From VXNE01 sp965248075 (GTDB lineage Bacteria > Pseudomonadota > Gammaproteobacteria > Pseudomonadales > Azotimanducaceae), in the NCBI GenBank assembly GCA_965248075.1, contig CBDFIL010000003.1, positions 2,108,001 through 2,172,000 of the forward strand: 64,000 nt of DNA, in the 5' to 3' direction. Made by a program: the position numbers and the translations under genes. The notes below the pieces were generated by a model. It saw only the letters and a list, made by a program, of their open reading frames with translations. It ran no database searches and was not told the DNA's origin. Below are positions 23,264 through 31,107 of the stretch, one piece after another. Within the stretch, counting starts at the first letter, position 1. Every line of letters begins with the position of its first letter.

Positions 23264-24640
23264 ATGACTACAGAGATTGACACTTCAAGGCTCAAGATGT
23301 TGAAACAGCGTGAAGAGACACGCTACCTGGCTGAACGCCCGAAATCAGTGGCATTGTATGAGAGGGCAAAGGGGTCTCTATTTGGCGGTGTGCCCCACAG
23401 CTGGATGAACGACTTTATGGGGCGTCTTCCCCTTTTTATAGAGGAAGGTAGGGGAGCCTACTTGACTGATGTTGATGGTCATCGCTACCTGGACCTGCTT
23501 CAAGCGGACCACGGCGCTATATTTGGACACTCGCCGAAAGCTGTGGCTGATGCAGTAGCCGACAGAGCGCAGCGAGGCTTTATGTTTTCGCTTCCCACGG
23601 AAGACTCCATCTGGGTCGGGGAGGAATTAGCACGCCGCTTTGGTCTGCCGTACTGGCAGGTCCACATGACGGCTAGCGATTCGAATAGAACTGCGATCAA
23701 GATAGCCCGCGAGATCACCCAACGGAACCTGGTCCTCTGCTTTAATGGTTCCTACCACGGTACTGTAGACGAAACGTTGGTCACCGTCGTGGACGGCAGG
23801 ATGATCACTGATCCTTATGGTGGCTCCTCGTATGGTATAGGGGCGCTACCTAACCCTGAGTTAAGGACGCGTGTAGTTGAGTTCAATGACCTCGATGCGT
23901 TAGAGAAGGCCTTGTCCCCTCGGGATATTGCCTGTGTAATAACCGAGCCAGCGATAGCACAAATGGCTGTTTTCTCCCCTGATGCAGGCTTTCATGAGGC
24001 ATTACGAGAGATGACGCGCCGTTTTGGTACCCTGCTCATCATTGATGAGACCCATAACATCGTTGCTGGCCCGGGAGGGTTTACTCGTCTCTGGAACCTT
24101 GAGCCAGATATCTTTGTCATGGGAAAGGGGATTGCCGGTGGCTTCCCCGCCTCTGTCATGGGTCTCAGTCAGGAGGTTGCCGATAGGGCCTTACCCGTGT
24201 TCGAAAAGTCCTTCGTACAGGGCATTGGAACCACGTTGTCCGGTAATGCGCTGGCGGTTTCCGCACTGAGAGCGACTCTGGAGCACGTCATGACCGAGTC
24301 AGCATACGACCGGATGATGTCAGGCGCGGAGCGGATGGCTGATGGCATGGACAAAGTAATAAAGACTGCTGACCTACCTTGGCGCGTTGGCTGTCTTGGT
24401 TGTAGGGTGCTGCTCCGCTTCTCCGAAACCATACACAGGAATTGGGCTGAACTGCGGGCCCAATGGGGCGGGCTGCTGGCGCTATACGACATGGGTATGT
24501 ATTTTCATACGTTTTATGCCAATCGGGCTATCCTTATTCCACCTGGCTTCTTTGCATTGATCTCGCCGGAAGTCACGGCTGAGGATGTCGACTTCCACAG
24601 CAAGGTGTTTGGTGAGTGCGTGAATGAGCTGGTTGGATAG
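23264..24640 (+). CDS. Class III PLP aminotransferase (glutamate-1-semialdehyde aminomutase-like)
   Basis: A protein of 458 residues starting at ATG 23264. Landmarks of fold-type I class III enzymes are LTDVDGHRYLDLLQADHGAI, FNGSYHGTVDETLV (PLP-stacking region), LLIIDETHNIVAGPGG (the Asp that holds the PLP ring nitrogen) and FVMGKGIAGGFPASVMG with the Schiff-base Lys. Members of this branch move amino groups between an amine or amino acid and a keto acid, or isomerise aminoaldehydes; the substrate is not clear. Base composition is visibly lower in GC than most of the window and the start lacks a strong Shine-Dalgarno, which suggests acquisition from another genome. An esterase pseudogene follows immediately. 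Confidence 0.85.
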   Translation: MTTEIDTSRLKMLKQREETRYLAERPKSVALYERAKGSLFGGVPHSWMNDFMGRLPLFIEEGRGAYLTDVDGHRYLDLLQADHGAIFGHSPKAVADAVADRAQRGFMFSLPTEDSIWVGEELARRFGLPYWQVHMTASDSNRTAIKIAREITQRNLVLCFNGSYHGTVDETLVTVVDGRMITDPYGGSSYGIGALPNPELRTRVVEFNDLDALEKALSPRDIACVITEPAIAQMAVFSPDAGFHEALREMTRRFGTLLIIDETHNIVAGPGGFTRLWNLEPDIFVMGKGIAGGFPASVMGLSQEVADRALPVFEKSFVQGIGTTLSGNALAVSALRATLEHVMTESAYDRMMSGAERMADGMDKVIKTADLPWRVGCLGCRVLLRFSETIHRNWAELRAQWGGLLALYDMGMYFHTFYANRAILIPPGFFALISPEVTAEDVDFHSKVFGECVNELVG

Positions 24641-24753
24641 AACGCGTCCTTACTGCACCTGGGCTTAAGCGGCGAAACCTCTTTGGTGCGAGAATCTCGG
24701 GAACCCGATTTTGGCAGGGCATACGAACCAGCGAATAGGAGCAGCGAATCGGA

Positions 24754-25745
24754 ATGACGAACAGGATCACGAGGCGCAGTTTGCTGGGTGCGCTGGCGAC
24801 GGCGAGCGTACCGGCGTTGGCGATGGATGTCGAAGACTACCTGCGCCTGGGACTCGACAAGTCCTTCCTGGACCGGGGCCTGGACGCCGAGGTGAACGGC
24901 CGCCACAACAATGAGGCGCTCGAAGCGCTGGACGTGCCAGGGGACCGGCAGTACCACCCGTGTCCCGAGGCGGATCCCGGGCCGGACGTTCCGCGCGGTA
25001 CCGTGCGCGAATTCCTCCATTGGGACAGGACCCGGATCTACGAGGGGACCGTCCGCGACGTCTGGGTCTACGTGCCGGAGCAGCTCGAGTACACGACGGC
25101 ACCTTCCCTCATGGTATTCCTGGATGGTGACTTATACCTCGCCGCGAACGGTCCGGTGCGGGCCACGGCGGTGCTCGACTCCCTCATCCATGCGGGGGAA
25201 CTGCCGCCGACGGTCGCGGTGTTCGTCATGCCGGGCCGGCGCGCGGGGATGACCGAGGACGAAGCCACGATCAATCGCAGCATGGAGTACGACAGCGTGA
25301 CGCCTACGCACGTCCGGTTCCTCGTCGACGAACTCCTGCCGTTCGCGGAGTCGGAGGTCGGCGTGCGGTTCACGGAGGATCCGGCGAGGCGCCTGATCTG
25401 TGGTATCTCGAGCGGCGGCATTTGCGCGTTCAACGCGGCCTGGCATGATCCGTCCGCGTTCGGCCGGGTGCTCTCCCATGTGGGGTCTTTCGTGAACATC
25501 CGGGGCGGGCACAACTATCCGTATCTCATCCGGTCGACGCCCAGGAACCCCTCAGGGTGTTCCTGCAGAGCGGGGAGCGCGACCTCAACATCATCTTCGG
25601 CAACTGGCCGCTCGCGAACCAGCTGATGGCCTCGGGGCTCGAGTACGCGGGGTACGAGTACCGTTACGTCTTCGGCGAGGGCGGCCACAGCCTGTACCAT
25701 GGCGGCGCGATCTTTGCCGACTCGTTACGGTGGCTGATGGGTTGA
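24754..25745 (+). pseudogene. Second copy of secreted esterase, frameshifted
   Basis: It is nearly identical to the esterase at 3275-4267, starting MTNRITRRSLLGALATASVP and keeping the nucleophile elbow CGISSGGICAFNAAW. At about 25545 one base has been lost relative to the first copy (AGGAACCCCTCAGG against AGGAAGCCCCTCCGG), shifting the frame. The last third, with QSGERDLNIIFGNWPLANQL and the FGEGGHSLYHGG His motif, continues in another frame to 25745. The catalytic His is therefore not joined to the Ser. The duplicated block continues into the 3' end of the TetR gene. Confidence 0.85.
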
Positions 25746-25774
25746 GTCGCCGCCAGCCCAAATAGTCGGCTGCC

Positions 25775-25893
25775 CTACCTGGCGGCAGTGGCGAGCGGCT
25801 TCCCGATGTCGTTGCCGCCAATGGACGGCACCGTATCCAGCAGGGCGCTTGCGGCGATGTTGGTGATCTGTGGCAGCCGGCGGTCGTGGGCGT
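25775..25893 (-). pseudogene. Duplicate of TetR gene 3' end
   Basis: About 120 bases match 4297-4417, the last codons of the TetR remnant beside the first esterase. The similarity breaks off at about 25893, where low-GC sequence leading into the MFS gene begins. It marks the right edge of the duplicated esterase block. Confidence 0.7.
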
Positions 25894-25946
25894 CCATGCC
25901 CTACGAGCCGCTCCAGACTATTCTTGGCCTCTAACACTTAGGAGTT

Positions 25947-27476
25947 TTGCTCATTTTTCAAGAATTTTTGGCAAGGAAATCTCGCGAGAACCTGGATACC
26001 TTGACTGGCGAAATTGGGGACAGGCTCTCCAGGGTTACGCTGGGGTTCATTTCTCCCAAGACAGAAAAGAAAATGTATTGGTGGGGCGTTCCCAGCCTTG
26101 GCCTCATGGGCGTGAGCGATTTTCTCACTCTTTTCTTGCTCTACTATTACAATCAGATCCTTGGATTGTCAGCTGTGTTAGCGGGACTCGCTTTATTCAT
26201 CTGCGTAGTCTTTGATGCGATTTCAGATCCGGTAATTGCCTACTGGTCCGACAGGCATAAAGGGGAATTCGGTAGACGAATACCCTTCATGTTTATCGGG
26301 GTCGTTCCGATGACCCTTTCTTGCCTCGCTCTTTTTGTTTTACACCTCGGAGAGGCACAGTGGATATTGTTTGCGCAACTAACTATTTTGATGTCAGTAT
26401 TCCAAGTCGCCAATACAACCTTCGCCGTACCGAGACTTGCCTTGGGCGTGGAACTTTACAAAGGCTACTCAAAAAGAAATCAGCTACTTGGTACTGATCG
26501 AATCTTCGAGATTTCTGGAACCGCTCTCTGCTTAGGTCCGATCTTGTTTCTTATGCCCGATTGGGATCAAGCACACCTTTATCCTTGGGCAGCCCTTTGG
26601 GTCTGCTGCCTCTTAGGTTGGTCTCTTTACTTGGGGACGGTAAAACTGAGCGCAGTTGAAAAAAATCTGCTTGAGCTGGATCGAACTGGAAAAGCCTCGG
26701 ATTTTTCTCTTCCAATGTTGATAAGAGAAGTCAAATCGTTAATTTCCAATCGCAACTGGATGACTTTGCTCATCGCGTTTCTTTTCTTTAGCGTTAACGG
26801 TGGCATTCAGACCAGCGATCAAGTCTATTTGAATAATCACTTGTTTCAATTCGACCCCCGCGATCTCTTTTGGGCGATCCCCCTGCAACTTGGCGGAGGC
26901 GTTATCGCTGCTCTCCTGACTTGGCGTATCGCAAGAGGAAGAAATAAGCGAAACCTCGTTTTAATATCCAGCGGACTGAGTTTTGTTGTTTCCCAGCTAC
27001 TAATCGGATTAATGGCTATAGATTACTATTTTGGCTACAACCTAATGCCTGATGCGGGAGGTGGGGTTCTGAGTCCTTTGTGGTGGATCTGGGCGTTTCA
27101 CGGTTGTCTTGGTGGTGCAATTTGGACTTTCTTTATGATACTGGTGGTGTCCATGTTTGCTGACGTCGTCGAGGAGCATCAGGCGTCGACTGGGCCGAGA
27201 TCAGACGGCCTTGTCCTTGTTGGTCGTAATTTTGTTACAAAATTGATTGCAAGCGTTGGCGTTCTGCTCGCCGGGGTTATGATCAAATGGGCAGGATTCG
27301 ACGATGCAACCACTGTTCAATCGAAAGAAATAGCGGTCTATAAATTCGTAGTTATCAAGATCACCGTTACTGCCGTGTTGATTCCTATGGCCGTGCTTTT
27401 TTTGGCAAGGTACTCTCTCACTGAAGATCAGCATCGAGCTAATCTAAGGAAGCTGGGTTACGAGCGAGAGGTTTGA
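25947..27476 (+). CDS. MFS transporter, GPH sugar/cation symporter type
   Basis: About 509 residues with some twelve hydrophobic helices. Early landmarks are LTLFLLYYYNQILGLSAVLA, VFDAISDPVIAYWSDRHKGE and FGRRIPFMFIGVVPM, the DPxxGxxSD and R-RR-PF signature of the glycoside-pentoside-hexuronide family. Later comes MFADVVEEHQASTGPRSDGL, matching the D-E---G-R-EG block before helix 11. It imports sugars or related solutes with H+ or Na+; the substrate is unknown. The start is uncertain: AGGAG at 25940-25944 is too close to TTG 25947, and the first Met is at 26073. Local GC is markedly below neighbouring genes, like the aminotransferase upstream, pointing to a shared foreign origin. Confidence 0.8.
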   Translation: MLIFQEFLARKSRENLDTLTGEIGDRLSRVTLGFISPKTEKKMYWWGVPSLGLMGVSDFLTLFLLYYYNQILGLSAVLAGLALFICVVFDAISDPVIAYWSDRHKGEFGRRIPFMFIGVVPMTLSCLALFVLHLGEAQWILFAQLTILMSVFQVANTTFAVPRLALGVELYKGYSKRNQLLGTDRIFEISGTALCLGPILFLMPDWDQAHLYPWAALWVCCLLGWSLYLGTVKLSAVEKNLLELDRTGKASDFSLPMLIREVKSLISNRNWMTLLIAFLFFSVNGGIQTSDQVYLNNHLFQFDPRDLFWAIPLQLGGGVIAALLTWRIARGRNKRNLVLISSGLSFVVSQLLIGLMAIDYYFGYNLMPDAGGGVLSPLWWIWAFHGCLGGAIWTFFMILVVSMFADVVEEHQASTGPRSDGLVLVGRNFVTKLIASVGVLLAGVMIKWAGFDDATTVQSKEIAVYKFVVIKITVTAVLIPMAVLFLARYSLTEDQHRANLRKLGYEREV

Positions 27477-27512
27477 GCAAAGATTTCTCAGCTACAACCC
27501 AATTTTATTAAA

Positions 27513-27787
27513 GGATGGTTGCGAAGTACGGTTGACTGACGGGGCGCTCGGGGGAAGTCTTCAGAGGCGTCCGTTGAGCCCATTGAGGATGTGGCGGTGG
27601 ACGCTGGAGACGGAAAGGCCGCGCGAAACGGCGGTTACTTGGGTAGCGTTTGCAGCATAGCGTTCAGGCGATCGTTTTCTACGGGAGCCTGCCCTGGTAT
27701 CGCGCGGCGGGGAGCTCTGTGTTGAGCGGAGGTGCTCTCGGATTGGCAGTTGTGGCTGCCTCGCGTACACGAATGTGCTCGAGGAAG
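27513..27787 (-). mobile_element. IS91-like remnant, second transposase 3' end copy
   Basis: GGATGGTTGCGAAGTACGGT through GCTCGAGGA matches 5028-5305, the end and extreme 3' part of the IS91-like transposase. The outer GCGGATAGG tip is missing and the right edge stops at the word CTCGAGGA. It lies directly after the low-GC MFS gene. Confidence 0.75.
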
Positions 27788-27868
27788 GAGGCCGCTGAGG
27801 TTCTCCAGGCGGCGGTGAGAGGTTTCTCTCACCGATGAGCCCACACCGAAGGAAGCGTGTCGTCGCAG

Positions 27869-27934
27869 GGGCCGCCCTCGTGGCGGCCCGTCGTCGAAAT
27901 CACCTACATCCCCGGGCGACCAGAAGGGTCGCCC
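27869..27934. repeat. Two ACAAG-type hairpins (stems GGGCCGCC and GGGCGACC)
   Basis: GGGCCGCC-CTCGT-GGCGGCCC (27869-27889) and GGGCGACC-AGAAG-GGTCGCCC (27914-27934), the second followed by CCTAC. Both stems are perfect although their sequences differ. They lie between the IS remnant and the membrane-protein gene, in a 220-base stretch without a gene. Confidence 0.8.
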
Positions 27935-28010
27935 CTACTTCGGGAATTCGTTCAGCAGCAGGGTCGCCATGGTTTGCGCGTGCCTGCGGGCGGTTTCGCG
28001 ACTGTAGAGC

Positions 28011-28427
28011 TCAGGCAGGACGACGCCAGACAAACCGGGCGAAGAGCGCCATGACGAGGGAGCCGACGATGAGGATGACCACGACGTAACGGGCGATGTC
28101 GCCCGGCGGGTTGAACAGCCGGGAGAGCCAGAAAGCGTAGGCGAGCGCGTAGACGCCGAGATAGACCGCCGCGAAAAGCAGTGGCCGCGTGCGATACACC
28201 CGCGACAATACGAGCGCCTGGACAGCGACCATCACCGCGACCACGGGCGCGGGGACCAGGACGAACAGGTTGGCCCTGACTTCGACGTGATCCTGCAGCA
28301 GCGTAAGCCAGACGATGCTCAACACTTCGGTCGGCAGGACACCCAACAGGGCGACGACGCCAACTGCCGTGAGCCTCGCTGCAGTGGAACGGAGGTAGTC
28401 GCCACGCCCGTCCCTAGGTCGCGGCAT
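28011..28427 (-). CDS. Small integral membrane protein, function unknown
   Basis: A protein of 138 residues with four hydrophobic segments: LTAVGVVALLGVLPTEVLSI, LFVLVPAPVVAVMVAVQAL, PLLFAAVYLGVYALAYAFWL and IARYVVVILIVGSLVMALFA. I recognise no family motif. Its ATG overlaps the stop of a short upstream hydrophobic frame (about 28416-28512, reading AVVLFLGVGSGAVYLALLTL). That frame itself follows the redoxin gene at once, so the three are probably co-transcribed on the minus strand. The short frame has no clear start of its own and could be a separate one-helix protein. A role in transmembrane thiol or electron transfer beside the redoxin is only a guess from context. Confidence 0.55.
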   Translation of the reverse strand: MPRPRDGRGDYLRSTAARLTAVGVVALLGVLPTEVLSIVWLTLLQDHVEVRANLFVLVPAPVVAVMVAVQALVLSRVYRTRPLLFAAVYLGVYALAYAFWLSRLFNPPGDIARYVVVILIVGSLVMALFARFVWRRPA

Positions 28428-28514
28428 AGACCCCGATCAGCGTCAGGAGCGCGAGATAGACCGCCCCGGAACCGACGCCCAGGAAGAGCACTACAGCGCC
28501 GACGGCGTGTTCAT

Positions 28515-29078
28515 TCAGCGAGCCGGAGCCGCCCTGACGGCAGCCAGCACCTCCGCCAACGGCGGGCGCGTGCGATAACCGGATACCGCGAACTTCGCGT
28601 TGATGCGTCCGTCCGGCGCCAGCCAGAGGATGCCCGGAAGCGGAATGCCCCGGCCCATGTTCTCGTCCGGAATGCCGAACGCGTTCACATGTCGCGCGTC
28701 CACGTCGCTCAGCAGCGGAAAGCCGAGTTCCTGGCTGTCGTGAAACCCCTTGAGTATATTGAGGCTGTCATAAGTCATGGCGGCGATCTTCACGCCGACC
28801 CCTTCGAACCTGGTGCGCCACTTTTCCAGTTGAACCAACTGGGCCTTGCAGAAGGGTCACCAGTCCGCGGAGCGGCTCAACACCAGCAGCACGCCGCGGT
28901 CCCCGGCAAGAGATTCGAGGTTGCGGGTCACGCCGTCCTGGTCTTCGGCCTGGATGACTGGTGCGGTGCTGCCGACAGGCGGTCCCCAGGATTGTGCGTA
29001 GCCGTCCGCAAACGCCACGCCCGTCAGCGCGACCAGCGCGACCAGCGCGCCAGCCAACCGGAGTCTCTTCGCGGTCAT
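28515..29078 (-). CDS. Secreted AhpC/TSA-type redoxin selenoprotein, TGA read as Sec74
   Basis: One 187-residue gene if TGA 28857-28859 encodes selenocysteine. It begins MTAKRLRLAGALVALVALTG, a signal peptide ending near FADGYA, then VGSTAPVIQAEDQDGVTRNL and GVLLVLSRSADW. After the TGA, in frame, come PFCKAQLVQLEKWRTRFEGV, AAMTYDSLNILKGFHDSQEL and GIPLPGILWLAPDGRINAKF. Homologues have SADWCPFCKAQL with a CxxC redox motif; here the first Cys codon is TGA, giving U-P-F-C. A perfect 7-bp hairpin with a GTT loop lies at SECIS distance. The start is ATG 29078 behind AAAGGACACGACAG. It is likely a periplasmic thiol peroxidase or oxidoreductase. Without Sec the protein would end after 73 residues, before its active site. 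Confidence 0.82.
28826..28859 (-). promoter_or_regulatory. SECIS-like hairpin after TGA in redoxin gene
   Basis: On the minus strand TGA (28859-28857) is followed by CCAGTTG-GTT-CAACTGG (28842-28826), a perfect 7-bp stem. With U of the stop as 1, the loop is at positions 25-27 and contains GU. The geometry matches that of the hairpin in the GrdB-like gene. Confidence 0.65.
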
Positions 29079-29190
29079 CTGTCGTGTCCTTTTCCGTTGT
29101 CGATTTCGCTGGTGTCCGAGAGCATAGGAGATTGGGGCTCGAAATCGAACTCCGACTCGTTGTTCCGGACTGGACGCCACGAGGGCGGCC

Positions 29191-29329
29191 CCTTTTGTGG
29201 AAGTCGCGCCAAGGGAACGCAGTGACCGCCGGTGCAGCTTCCATGAAAGGACGGCGTGGCTGGGCCGGAGGCGCGCCGGTGCGTAGCGAGCTCGCGAGCG
29301 AGTACCGGACCGGCTATGGGGCGCTACAT
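29191..29329. repeat. Long interspersed repeat, copy 3
   Basis: It runs from CCCCTTTTGTGGAAGTCGCG to GGCTATGGGGCGCTACATG. Read on the minus strand, its CTA provides the TAG stop of the GST gene at 29324, exactly as copy 1 does for the TonB receptor at 7008. A degenerate hairpin half (GGGCGGCCCC) precedes it. Confidence 0.85.
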
Positions 29330-29959
29330 GTCGGCTCGAGCGGCGTCTTCCCGGGCCTGGGCGCGCTGGAAGCTGGGGCGCTGCTGCACGCGCTCGATGA
29401 GGTCCACGACGTTGGGGTATTTCTGCACCTCGAAGCCGGCGGATGCGGCCGTCGTCGTGAGCCAGCGCAGGTACACGTCCACGATCGACCAGTCGGAGCC
29501 GTACCACCAGTCGTTGCCGTCGAGGCGTGCCTCGACCCGGGCGCAGACGCCGTGCAGGTACTCGTGCCCCTTGGCCTGCACGCCGCTGGGGTCGCCGTCC
29601 GTGAACCGGACGGGCATGCGGATCTGCCGCACCATCGGATGCACGGTGGCGGAGCACCAAACCAGATCCGACACCTGCCGCGCACGCTCCATGGGAGTCT
29701 CCACATCCGGCAGCAGCTTCGCTTCCGGGGCGATGCCGTGGAGGAACATCAGGATCGAGGGGTTCTCCGTGAGCACCCGGTCGTCCACCGCCAGGGCGGG
29801 CACCTTGCCGTCCGGGTGGATGGCCAGGTACTCCGGGCTCTTCTGTTCGCCCTGCCCGATGTTGACCAGTTGGTCGTCGTATTCGAGCCCCGCTTCCTCG
29901 AGCGCACTCATCGTCACGCCTGCACAGGTGATGGGGCAGTAGTAGAGCTTGAGCTTCAT
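29324..29959 (-). CDS. Glutathione S-transferase family protein
   Basis: A protein of 211 residues beginning MKLKLYYCPITCAGVTMSAL, a thioredoxin-fold GST N-terminus with a CPITCAG active-site loop. It continues HPDGKVPALAVDDRVLTENP with the cis-Pro and E-x glutathione contact, then an all-helical C-terminal domain with GNDWWYGSDWSIVDVYLRWL, the N-capping box of helix 6. It resembles bacterial beta-class GSTs that conjugate or thiolyse electrophiles in the cytosol. Its stop codon lies inside the long interspersed repeat. It is co-oriented with the redoxin gene downstream, with about 245 bases between, mostly repeat. Confidence 0.85.
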   Translation of the reverse strand: MKLKLYYCPITCAGVTMSALEEAGLEYDDQLVNIGQGEQKSPEYLAIHPDGKVPALAVDDRVLTENPSILMFLHGIAPEAKLLPDVETPMERARQVSDLVWCSATVHPMVRQIRMPVRFTDGDPSGVQAKGHEYLHGVCARVEARLDGNDWWYGSDWSIVDVYLRWLTTTAASAGFEVQKYPNVVDLIERVQQRPSFQRAQAREDAARADM

Positions 29960-30114
29960 GTCGATTCCTTTTCTGCGACAGGCAAACGCCTGCGGCGGAT
30001 TTCAACGGTTGCGGTGGAACATCTCCAGCAGGAAGCGGAGCGTCGCGCCGATCCCCGACATTACAACACGGCCACGAGGCCTTCGAGCGAGCCACCGTTC
30101 GGCGCCTTGCGCTG

Positions 30115-30438
30115 TCACGCCAAGCCGAGAAAGACCGCGGTTGCCCGGTTTAGCCGGACGACATCAGCGGCCGGCAAGTTGCCGATGCGCTCGCCGAGCC
30201 GCTTCTTGGGAACGGTCGTGATCTTGTCCACCATGAGCCGTGAGGTCAGTCGCAATCCATTGTCGGCATCTGGCTCAGTGACGAGACGGATGAGAGGCGC
30301 CTCCGTGGCGTCCGTCGTGAACGCGCAAACGGTCACGGACTCCGTCGCATCGAATCGATCATCCTGAACCACGACGGCGGGCCGCGGCTTGCCCGCGTAA
30401 CCGCTCCCGGACAAGGTCCAGACTTCGCCGCGCCTCAT
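30115..30438 (-). CDS. PemK/MazF-family toxin
   Basis: A protein of 107 residues starting MRRGEVWTLSGSGYAGKPRP and AVVVQDDRFDATESVTVCAF, then NGLRLTSRLMVDKITTVPKK and RLGERIGNL. These are the conserved strands of MazF/PemK/Kid ribonuclease toxins: R-GEVW, KPRPAVVVQ and the D-I-TV-K-RL block. It would cleave mRNA at short motifs when free. ATG 30438 overlaps the antitoxin stop by four bases (ATGA), the usual type II operon layout. The module looks complete and probably functional. Confidence 0.88.
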   Translation of the reverse strand: MRRGEVWTLSGSGYAGKPRPAVVVQDDRFDATESVTVCAFTTDATEAPLIRLVTEPDADNGLRLTSRLMVDKITTVPKKRLGERIGNLPAADVVRLNRATAVFLGLA

Positions 30439-30659
30439 TCCGGTGCATCGTCCGACACGGTGTCGATGAAGGCCTGATCGAGGTCGGCATCAGGACTTTG
30501 GGCAACTGCCAGCGACTGGCGATGCGCCTCAGCGCGAAAGCTCGCGGACCGCGTGTCGGGCACCCAGATTTGAATCGGCCGCAATCCCGCCGCGCGCATT
30601 CGTGCACGATAATTCCGTACCCGGTCGCCGGGTCTCGAGGATGTGGCTTCGGTCGTCAT
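30435..30659 (-). CDS. MazE-like antitoxin (DUF3018 type)
   Basis: A protein of 74 residues: RPGDRVRNYRARMRAAGLRP and IQIWVPDTRSASFRAEAHRQ, then an acidic tail ending DLDQAFIDTVSDDAPE. The R-Y-R-RA-GLRP-Q-WVPDT pattern is that of short antitoxins placed before PemK-like toxins. The N-terminus binds DNA and the acidic C-terminus neutralises the toxin. A perfect 14-bp palindrome lies 27 bases before the start and is the likely autoregulatory operator. Confidence 0.82.
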   Translation of the reverse strand: MTTEATSSRPGDRVRNYRARMRAAGLRPIQIWVPDTRSASFRAEAHRQSLAVAQSPDADLDQAFIDTVSDDAPE

Positions 30660-30685
30660 CGTTGTTCTACCTTTGGGAGAAACGC

Positions 30686-30699
30686 CGTTACATGTAACG
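30686..30699. promoter_or_regulatory. Palindromic operator of the PemK/MazE-like module
   Basis: CGTTACATGTAACG is a perfect 14-bp palindrome followed by a half-repeat TAACG. It lies immediately upstream of the antitoxin gene, where type II antitoxins autorepress. Confidence 0.6.
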
Positions 30700-30839
30700 T
30701 AACGCGGCTAGTCAACTGACGTCAACCAGCACCAGCCTGCGCTCGTACAGGTCCACCCCGTACCGATCGTACGGCCTTCCGTGGTCCCGTGGGGGCGGGC
30801 TTGTCCCCCCCCCCGCGGGGCTTGGAGGGTAATCGAGAC

Positions 30840-30860
30840 GGGACGGGACAAGCCCGTCCC
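30840..30860. repeat. ACAAG-loop hairpin (stem GGGACGGG)
   Basis: GGGACGGG-ACAAG-CCCGTCCC has a perfect 8-bp stem. CTTACATGGAACAT, the start of the 135-bp repeat, follows directly. Confidence 0.85.
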
Positions 30861-30996
30861 CTTACATGGAACATCACGTAAGCCATTGATTTAACTGGGC
30901 TACGAAAAGCGCCTCTACGAGCCGCTGGCGCGCGTCGCCCCACCCATGTTCCTTGCATGTCTGCGCGGTGGACCCACCGTGGAAAGCTACAATCGC
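30861..30996. repeat. 135-bp repeat joined to hairpin, copy 1
   Basis: It reads ACATGGAACATCACGTAAGC, then CATTGATTTAACTGGG, and ends CCACCGTGGAAAGCTACAAT. It is nearly identical to 48941-49076. Both copies are attached to an ACAAG hairpin on the left, although the stems differ (GGGACGGG here, GGGCCGCC there). Confidence 0.8.
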
Positions 30997-31107
30997 GGGG
31001 CGGGGCAGAGCCGTCCCTCAGTGGCGGACACGCGCGCGCCGCGCTATCGCTCGTGGCGCCAGGTTTGAGATGATCCGGGCTCTTTCGGCCGGAGCGGCTC
31101 CGTCCCG

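Larger units (their letters stand above)
30700..31107. other. Repeat-rich gap with a C-terminal peptide remnant
   Basis: On the minus strand 30789-30712 reads GRPYDRYGVDLYERRLVLVD plus VS and a stop, the tail of an unidentified protein. The rest holds an imperfect GGGCGGGCTTGTCCC hairpin, the perfect hairpin at 30840 and a 135-bp repeat shared with 48941. No complete gene is seen. Confidence 0.5.
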
